NCBI RefSeq assembly: GCF_033568475.1
Contig: NC_133122.1
Span: 142,607,402-142,671,401 of the forward strand
Length of the DNA stretch: 64,000 nt
Direction of reading: 5' to 3'
Source: Henckelia pumila
Taxonomy: Eukaryota > Streptophyta > Magnoliopsida > Lamiales > Gesneriaceae
Below the pieces are notes generated by a model. That model was not told the DNA's origin. It made no database searches and saw nothing but the letters and a program-made list of their open reading frames with translations. Shown one piece after another: positions 56,443 to 64,000 of this stretch; positions within the stretch are counted from its first letter, which is position 1; every line of letters begins with the position of its first letter. The translations under genes were made by a program, and so were the position numbers.

Positions 56443-57999
56443 GACAGGTTGCTTTTCTGATCTGTGTGATTAAAATTTTAATCGATAGTACAAAATTTTG
56501 GCCTCGATTTTTTAGAAACAAAACAAAATTTTTTAGAAAACAAATATTAATTTTTGGGGCAACGGGCATCGATCGTCGCTCCCCGGGTCAGCGATTGGAT
56601 CACTGCCTGGGGTAGCGATTATTGCTGCCCAGGGCAACACCCGATCGCTCAGGGCAGCGATCGTCGCTGCCCATGGGAAGCGTGGGCTACCCAGCCCCAC
56701 ATGGGGCTACCCGGGAATGTCCCGGGCAGCAATAATTTTGGTACTAATGATCATAAAATATGATTTTATGGAGATATTCGATATGTGATAAAATATGATT
56801 TTATCAGCTTATGGATATGAGATAAAATATGATTTTATCTGTTTAAAGATCTTGCCACTTTAAATTGCATGATTATCCATTATTTTAAATAATGGATAAA
56901 AGGATGATCAATTGCCATGACCAATTTGTTAGGTGTATGCTAGGTTATTTACATTTGAGTTTTATCATTGTTGTTGGGTTTTTATTAATGAGTTTGTATT
57001 CTGGCCCAATTTGATTTGTCAATTGTAATAAAAAGTGGGCCTGGTTTATGGCTCGTTCCCATCCCCTAAAATATGTATCCCTTACTTGTCATCAAAATTT
57101 ATTGTAAATTTGTTAGATAGTGGGAGATAATGTTTTGAAGAAAAGGTGGTGGGCCCAGCAGCAGATGATGAAGACCAAAGAAATGTAAATTGGAACGCAA
57201 TGTAATAGGATTGCATGGCATACAACATTTAACCTAGAATTGGACCTAGACACGTGATTAGAAACCACGCGTTGACTAGATTTGGGCATTGATCATCCTT
57301 TAATTAATATATGATATTAATGTTGTATGCATGTTTATAAAAAATTGCATGAATCCTGCAAGCATACAAAACATGGGAATGATGAGATAAATTTTCAAAA
57401 ATAAAATCCCTCATTTTAAATATGACTTAAAATTGATATCAAGATAAACAAAAAGGGAATTTAAATATTGTTTAAATGTTCCTACCTTCCATCAACGATC
57501 AATGTATGAGATGCTACCCGCGAGCGTGGTTCGGCTCATATTATTGGGGGGGCCTGTTCGTCGGAAAGCTGTACATTGGATCGACACATGTTGTAAGTTG
57601 GGTGGAACTCCCATGGGATTGGCTCATATTATTGGGGATCCACATGGCGACCGTCCATCACAACTTAATATTGATGGATTATCTTGACATGTCACAATAA
57701 ACAACGTCATATTATTGGGCCCTTATTGGACATGAGGTAAATAACATGGGGATTGCTTGGGAAGCAATTGAGCTCTACCTTTTGAAATTATGGTTGGCTG
57801 ATATTATTCGGGACCATGATTTGTCAATTGGGCTCCATGTTCCCACTAAAGAAAATAGTTTCTCGTTTTCACTAGAGGGTGGTGAAATCGTCAAAATAGT
57901 GGGAGTGATATTCATAAAATTAAATTAGCCTTATTTTATGTCTTTATAAATTAATTAAACAATCATTGACATTTATCTGTTTTTTTTCAGTATATTAGG
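56443..57999 (+). other. Long leader of copia element
   Basis: About 1.55 kb between primer site and gag without a convincing ORF. A GC-rich patch at 56555-56735 repeats CAGCGATCG and GGGCTACCC words. At 57535-57640 and 57710 the word CTCATATTATTGGGG recurs. Such long leaders may hold packaging signals; no function is assigned. Confidence 0.6.
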
Positions 58000-58830
58000 A
58001 TGAATACTCGTAATCCACTTTCTGTTATTCTCGAACAAAACAAACTGACTAGCGCAAACTATACAGATTGGTTCCGCAAATTAAAGATTGTCCTGAATTC
58101 GGAGAAGATTTTCTACGTGTTAGAAAAGGCTCCTCCTAAGACAGCTACGACAGATGTTTTGCGGAGGAGTTGGCCAAATTAGATCAATGGTGGGACCATG
58201 ATCTAAAGGCCAAGTGTTACATGCAAGCTTCGATGAACGATGACCTTCAGAGGCGATTTGAGGATGCGGTGAATGCAGCTGACATACATCGGCATCTCAA
58301 AGAACTTTTTGGAGCTCAATCGAGAGCTGAGAGATACGCAACTGTCAAATAGTTAATGACGTGTTGCATGCGAGAGGGGACTTCGGTCCATGAGCATGGG
58401 GTGCACATGATTTGGCTCATTGAAAAATTGGCATCCCTCGATTTGGTATTGGAGCATGAATTAAATGCCGATTTAATTCTTCTTTCCCTTCCTCCATCGT
58501 TTGACGGTTTTGTGGTGAACTTCAATATGAACAAGATAGAAGCCACTCTTGAAGAGATGGTCAATATGCTTGTGAATTATGAAGCCACAATAAAGAAGGA
58601 AAAGCCGGTTCTCTTGGTGGGTCATTCTTCCTCTGCGAAGAAAGGGCCCAATCCAAAGGGCAAGAAACGTCCTGCCCCACCCAAGAAAACTGGGCCAATG
58701 AAGAAGCCCAATACCAAAACTGCAAAAGTGGACAAGTCTAAAGATGTTTGTCATAACTGCAAGAAACCCGGTCACTGAAAACGTGATTGCAAAGAATATC
58801 TCGAGCAGTTGCGAACTGCAAAGGGTATGT
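58000..58830 (+). pseudogene. gag of copia element, broken
   Basis: The ATG at 58000 opens with NPLSVILEQNKLTSANYTDW, the start of plant copia gag. A frameshift near 58165 and a TAG at about 58350 follow. The frame then runs through the capsid region (LILLSLPPSFDGFV) to a Lys/Pro-rich linker and a zinc knuckle (CHNCKKPGH), where the next codon is TGA in place of the usual Trp, then KRDC. Confidence 0.9.
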
Positions 58831-59528
58831 TTTATATTGAAATAAATGTTTCACTTAATACTACTTCTTGGGTATTGGATACTGGATGTGGATCTCATAT
58901 TTGCAATGATTTGCAGATGATGTCAAGAAGTCGTAAGCTAAGGATGGGTGAGACCCAGTTGAGACTCGGGAATGGTTCCTGAGTTGAAGCCAAAGCTGTG
59001 GGAGATGTTTATTTAATTTTGCAAAGTAATTTTAAGTTATTTTTGAGAGATGTTTTATGTGTTCCAGATTTGGTCAAAAACATTATTTCTGTTTCTATGC
59101 TTGATATAAATTGTTTTTCTTGTAATTTTGTGAATGAGATTTGCAATATTTACAAGAATGAATGTTTGATTGGAAATGGACAACTTGAAAACGATCTATA
59201 TAACTTGAAATTAAAAGACGTTCCAGTTAATTATGTTGATAAACCGGTGACAACAATAAAAAGGAAAAACGATAGCGAAAACCCGGCAAACCTTTGGCAT
59301 GCGAGGCTAGGTCATATTTCCTCAAAGAGGATGAACAAGCTAGTGGGAGAGGGCATGTTTGATATATCTGATATTAACTCTCTACCAATTTGTGAGTCCT
59401 GCCTAAAAGGAAAAATGACTAAAACTCCTTTTAAAGGAAAACCTGAGCGTAGTCAAAATCTGTTGGATTTGATCCATACAAATGTTTGCGGCCCATTTAG
59501 TATTGGTACTAAATTTGGTCACACCTAA
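58831..59528 (+). pseudogene. Protease and integrase N-terminus of copia element
   Basis: The protease motif SWVLDTGCGSHIC has the catalytic Asp. A TGA at about 58981 interrupts. Beyond it the frame includes DVLCVPDLVKNIISV and the integrase zinc region HARLGHISSKRM...CESCLKGK (His, His, Cys, Cys). The frame ends at TAA near 59526, just before the first catalytic Asp of the core (DDYSRYGYL). Confidence 0.9.
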
Positions 59529-60726
59529 TTCATTACCTTTACTGATGATTATTCTAGGTATGGGTATTTATATTTGATGAAATATAAGTCTGAATCATTT
59601 GAAAAGTTCAAAGAATTCAAGGCTGAAGTAGAAAACAAGCTAGGTAAGAGTATTAAAGCACTTCGATCGGATCGAGGTGGAGAATACTTAAGTACCGAGT
59701 TTTTAATCTATCTAAAAAGAATGGGATTCTCTCTCAGTGGACTCCTCCTATGACACCTCAGCTAAATGGTGTTTTGGAGCGTCGCAATCAAACTTTGTTG
59801 GACATGGTTCGACTATGATGAGCTTCACTGAGCTTCCACCTTCGTTTTGGGGCTATGCGCTTGAAACGGCACTATTGTTGTTGAACAACGTTCACACCAA
59901 AGCAGTGAATAAAACTCCATACGAGTTATGGAATGACAAAGCTCCTAAGTATTCATACTTAAGGTTATGGGGATGTCCTGCTTACGTGAAGCAGACAGTG
60001 GGAGATAAGTTGGATAGTCGATCCACCTTATGTTATTTTGTAGGGTATTCGAAGAATTCAATCAGATATTATTTCTATCATCCTACTGAAACAAAAGTGT
60101 TTGTTTCGAGGAATGCCACCTTCATGGAGAAGGAGTTCTTGCTCGATAAAAAATGCAAGATGATGGAACTCGAAGAAATTCGAGAAGAACCCGAGATACA
60201 AAATAACGATCCCACACCTCTGGAACAAATAAATGACACGCCACTTCCTAGAAGATCCGAGAGGACTTCTAGACCTCCTATTCGATTTGGTCTGCTTCTT
60301 GAAGGGGATCAAAGTGAACCCGACATTGGATGTGATCCAAGAAACTTCAAGGAAGCAATTTCTGATGTTGATTCGAATTTATGGCTTGAAGCTATGCAGT
60401 CGGAAATAGACTCGATGCATACAAATCAAGTTTGGTCCTTGATAGATCCTCCCGAAGGAATTGTTCCAATAGGGTGTAAATGGATCTACAAGAAGAAACT
60501 TGGGCCTGATGGTAAGGTATTGACCTACAAGGCACGATTGGAGGCAAAAGGATATACTCAAAGACAAGGGGTTGACTATGATGAAACCTTTTCACCAGTC
60601 GCAATGTTCAAGTCCATAAGAATCTTAATTGCCATAGCAGCATGGTATGACTATGAAATATGGCAAATGGATGTGAAGACTGCATTTCTTAATGGAAACA
60701 TTAAGGAAGATATTTATATGATGTAG
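59529..60726 (+). pseudogene. Integrase core/C-terminus and RT start of copia element
   Basis: The core has FTDDYSRYGYLYLMKYK and ALRSDRGGEYLS, with the catalytic Asp residues, then shifts frame near 59720. The open run 59737-60726 contains the GKG-type C-terminal region (WGCPAYVKQTVGDKLDSR, GYSKNSIRYYFY), an acidic linker and the RT start (KWIYKKKLGPDGK, GVDYDETFSPVA, MDVKTAFLNGN). TAG at 60724-60726 replaces a conserved Gln before PEGF. Confidence 0.92.
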
Positions 60727-61343
60727 CCTGAGGGATTCACATCTGTGGGAAGCAAGCATAAGGTATGCAAGCTTCAGAGATCCATCTACGGTCTCAAACA
60801 AGCATCAAGAAGTTGGAACCAAAGATTCGATGAAACCATAAAGAGTTTTGGTTTCATCAAGAACCCGGAAGAACCGTGCGTGTACAAGAAAGTTAAGGAT
60901 GCTGTGACATTCTTAGTACTTTATGCTGATGACATCCTACTCATTGGGAATGATGTAGGGATGTTGTAGTCAACAAAATATGGTTATCAGGTAGATTTTC
61001 GATGAAGTACTTAGGTGAGGCATCCTATATTCTTGGGATACAGATCTATAGGGATAGATCTAAAAGAATGATAGGACTCACTCAAGCGACCTACATCGAT
61101 ACCATATTGAAGAGGTTATCTATGGATGAGTCAAAGAGAGGACATCTACCTATGTGTCATGGAGTTTCTCTATCCAAGTCGATGTCTCCAAATACGGACG
61201 AGGATATAGAGAAAATGACACACATACCATATGCGTCAGCAATTGGTAGTATTATGTATGGGATGATATCTACCAGGCCTGATGTAGCTTTTGCTCTGAG
61301 TGTCACGAGCAGATATCAGGCTAACCTCGGCCAAATGCATTGA
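60727..61343 (+). pseudogene. Reverse transcriptase of copia element, remainder
   Basis: RT continues with KLQRSIYGLKQASRSWNQRF and the catalytic box LYADDILLIGND. TAG at 60967-60969 and a frame break before 61002 interrupt, and then the thumb/connection (MKYLGEASYILGIQIYRDRS, IGSIMYGMISTRPDVAFAL) runs to TGA at 61341-61343. Confidence 0.92.
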
Positions 61344-61907
61344 AAAGCTGTAAAGGATATTCTTAAGTACTTTAGAAGGACTAAGAATATGTTTATAGTT
61401 TATGGGGGAGGAGAATTAAAATTGAAAGGCTATACTGACTCTAGCTTCCAAAGCAACGTGGATGACTCGAAATCAACCTCTGGATTTGTATTCGTGCTCA
61501 ATGGCGGTGCTGTCTCTTGGAAGAGTTCCAAACAAGACACCACAGCGGATTCAACCACTGAGGCAGAATATATTGCAGCATCAGCTGCTGCCAAAGAGGC
61601 TGTTTGGATGAGGAAATTCGTCCAAGAGTTGGGCGTTATTCCTAAAGCTGTTGGTCCAGTTCTGGTGTACTGCGACAACACTGGTGCCATTGCTCAGGCA
61701 AAAGAACCAAGATCTCATCAGAAATCCAAACACATACTGAGAAAATACCACATCATCCGGGAGATTGTGGAAAGAGGAGACATCACTGTCGAGAGAGTGG
61801 CCTCTGCAAATAATATCACTGATCCATTTACTAAGCCCTTGCCAGGACCCTTGTTTGACAAACATCGCGAAGCAATGAGACTATGTTGTATGACTAGTTG
61901 GCTTTAG
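61344..61907 (+). pseudogene. RNase H of copia element
   Basis: RNase H is recognisable from LKGYTDSSFQSNVDDSKSTS (catalytic Asp), through STTEAEYIAASAAAKEAVW (Glu), to VYCDNTGAIAQAKEP (Asp) and KHILRKYHIIREIVERGDI. It ends TSWL and TAG at 61905-61907, a natural copia end, 4 bases before the polypurine tract (61911-61921). Confidence 0.93.
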
Positions 61908-61921
61908 GGCAAGTGGGAGAT

Positions 61922-63799
61922 TGAAAGAGTGGATGCCCCGCTAGCCAACTTGTGGCTAAGGGCTTTGAGAGTCTCTTTATGTAAACAATCTTTGTTTAAT
62001 ATAATTTACATTATTTAAAGGCGTATTCTTTATCTTTCTTCATATCGTTGTATGATGATATAATATTGTTGTTTTGATAAAGATCTTGAATATACTATAG
62101 TGCAAGTAAGATGAGATAGTGATGTGAGAGAGAACACTATCATGAAACACATCTTATAGTCACTGTATATTCTAAACCGTTCCTAGTCGATTTGGGTCGT
62201 CCGTAATAAGGATAAGGATCGCTCGAGATTGAGACTAGCATTTGCGATGCCGAGTACCACGTTTCATTGGTAAGGAACATGGAGATGTTCAAAGCATGAA
62301 AATGGATATTCATTGGATGAATGATCGAACTACCCTACTCGGACTTTCCAAGTGGTTATCACTTATCGAGTGGATGAAGTCCGCAGTTTTGGTTGTACAC
62401 CATTAGTACTTACTACTTGAAACATCATGGAGACTCTATATTATAAGTACTGTACTTTGACTCGTTTACCGACTCCGTGAGGGTCATCAGGTGTCGAGAT
62501 TGGGTGCAGTCACGACACATATATGAGTCAATGATTGGTTGTCAAGGATTCACCACACACCTACGGGAGTGGATATCCTATGTGATCTGAGGAGATATTA
62601 GTGTGACAAATCTCTGGCCAGAGTACTTGATATGCTTTAGGTTACGCGGTTTCCTAGTTGCATATGCGATGTCACTATTTGATTTCAGATGTATTGCATA
62701 GTTATCGAATCTCTAACAACTCTAGATATACCAATGGTTGTTGATTCGATCGGGATATATGGATGAAGGGACCGTACTGTACGCTAACCAAAACTTACTG
62801 GTTCTTGCAGGTGCTATCAGTGATACCTAGGGAATCATGGGGCGATGTTGCTAGGCGCTCATACCATGATTCGATGGGTAAGTCGGAAATGATGTTCCTA
62901 GTCAGAAGGAGTTGTGAACCCACGACTAGCTGTATCCCTGAACCAATGAGTGTCACACAAGTAATGGATTTCTAATCTCCATTGAGATAGTTAAATTTAA
63001 AGAGTTAAATTTAGCGACAGAGAAGTTGGACTTCTCATAATAAAGCAAAAGGAGTAGGTTTCCTAAAATGACATAGGGATGGGCATTTTTGAAAATCACT
63101 GAATTGAGATTCAGAAAAATTATCTTAACTTTAAAAGGTGCAGAAATGGTTTCTGTGCACATTGGTGAAATCGGTTTATCAATTGGAGTCATGATGAATT
63201 TTATATTAATTTCTATAATAACAGGCTTGGCTTGTTGGGCTTAAGTTATGACTAATGGGCCCTAAGATGTTAGTGTCCTATTAGACATATAAGTTAGTCC
63301 AGTACAGAAATTATAAATAGGAGTTGATGGGATTTTCGAATACACAACACATCTTACAGTTTTCGAAAATCCTAGAATAGTTCTAAGGAGAATTTTCGAA
63401 TTCTGTTTCCCTTTCGTGAAAAAATTCAGTCCGTGATTTTTGAAAATTACAATCTGAATTGACAGATCAAATCTGTAAATCTCATCGAGAAACATCTGAT
63501 AGATTTTCTAGTGCAATCTATCAGAGGGTTTAGTTTTCTATTCGTGGACCTGATTAAGGAGTTGATCCAGACTTCAGTTCCTGGGATTTACAACAAGAGC
63601 AGATTTAATCTGTTGGAGTCCATAGATCAAGCCATAGCTTGAAGAGGTAAAATTATAATTGTTATTATAATTTTACTCAATTGTTTTAATCACAAAGGAG
63701 CCGGCATCCATAGATTTGGAATTGTTCCAGATAATAAAATTTTAAAATTCTGCTGCCTTGGGTGCCGGATCACACAGATCGAGGAACAGCGTTCCAACA
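61922..63799 (+). repeat. 3' LTR of copia element
   Basis: 1878 bp, about 97 percent identical to the 5' LTR by eye. Preceded by AAGTGGGAGAT. Confidence 0.95.
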
Positions 63800-63804
63800 A
63801 CTCT

Positions 63805-64000
63805 AACAATAAAAATGTGTTATATCCTCCTCTGGGATACAACACAATTAAGGGTGAGGGTAAGCCATCTTTGGAGGGCGTTGTTAGTAATTTTGTGCAG
63901 GAATCTGGTAAAATGATGGCGAGTACTGAGACTCGTCTAGATATCTTGGAGACGCACATGGACAACATGAGTGTTGTACTTAAATCCATGGAGACTAGCA
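63805..64000 (+). pseudogene. Athila/Tat-type gag fragment, part 2 (after copia insertion)
   Basis: The frame reads LYPPLGYNTIKGEGKPSLEG, then FVQESGKMMASTETRLDILE, typical of the region after the RNHPNFSW-type motif in Athila/Tat gag. Together with 54253-54545 it shows that the copia element split one gag. It runs off the end of the window. Confidence 0.82.

Larger units (their letters stand above)
54551..63799 (+). mobile_element. Ty1/copia LTR retrotransposon, full length, frames broken
   Basis: LTRs at 54551-56429 and 61922-63799 start TGAAAGAGTGGATG and end TTCCAACA. The target duplication actct lies at 54546-54550 and 63800-63804, inside an Athila/Tat gag. Internal order is gag, protease, integrase, RT, RNase H, i.e. 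copia order. About 50 differences between the LTRs by eye (about 97 percent identity) point to an insertion of moderate age. Family type is probably Tork/Angela-like from the RT sequence and long LTR, with modest certainty. Confidence 0.95.

Overview
This is a transposon-rich stretch of a eudicot nuclear genome, possibly an asterid; I cannot name the species. The evidence is spliced GH17 glucanase-family genes with GPI-type tails, plant LTR retrotransposons primed by initiator-Met tRNA, CACTA elements carrying plant gene pieces (DEK, ARF, subtilase, GDSL esterase), and an AT-rich background. No rRNA, tRNA, CRISPR or bacterial feature was seen. Most of the sequence is nested mobile DNA.

Layout. 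1-25.6 kb is a nest of CACTA-type DNA transposons carrying gene fragments. A complete non-autonomous element (100-5757) holds a small DEK/SAP-like exon pair. A second body, whose right end is at 24638, carries pieces of a GDSL esterase, an auxin response factor and a subtilase, all on the minus strand. It is split by two Ty3/gypsy elements with perfect 5-bp target duplications: 7327-13410 (integrase deleted) and 13755-22786 (chromovirus-like, complete domain order but broken frames). A third CACTA right end, built of palindromic repeats, closes at 25614.

25.6-39.9 kb is the genic part: three tandem genes of the GH17 (beta-1,3-glucanase) + X8/CBM43 + GPI-anchor type, all on the plus strand with one intron at the same place. 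Genes 1 (27587-29213) and 3 (36457-38092) are open; gene 2 (33744-35527) has a frameshift. In all three, both glutamates expected to be catalytic in GH17 are replaced, so the family appears to be a retained tandem set of pseudoenzymes that keep the glucan-binding module. Small hAT and Stowaway-like elements lie between them.

39.9-64 kb is again nested retroelements. A deletion derivative of an Athila/Tat-type element (39990-44302) sits in what may be a Helitron (3' end at 44727). A hAT transposase gene is cut by a second Athila/Tat body (46663 onwards), which holds a minus-strand derivative (50218-52693) and runs into an LTR followed by another internal region. That region is in turn split by a Ty1/copia element (54551-63799, TSD actct). 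The retroelement frames are broken mostly by TAG/TGA stops of the kind expected from decay of methylated cytosines.

The only likely functional protein-coding loci are the two intact GH17-like genes. The main novelty candidates are their loss of both catalytic residues, the multi-gene chimera inside the CACTA body, and the GCGC-rich degenerate repeat arrays in the Athila/Tat-type elements.
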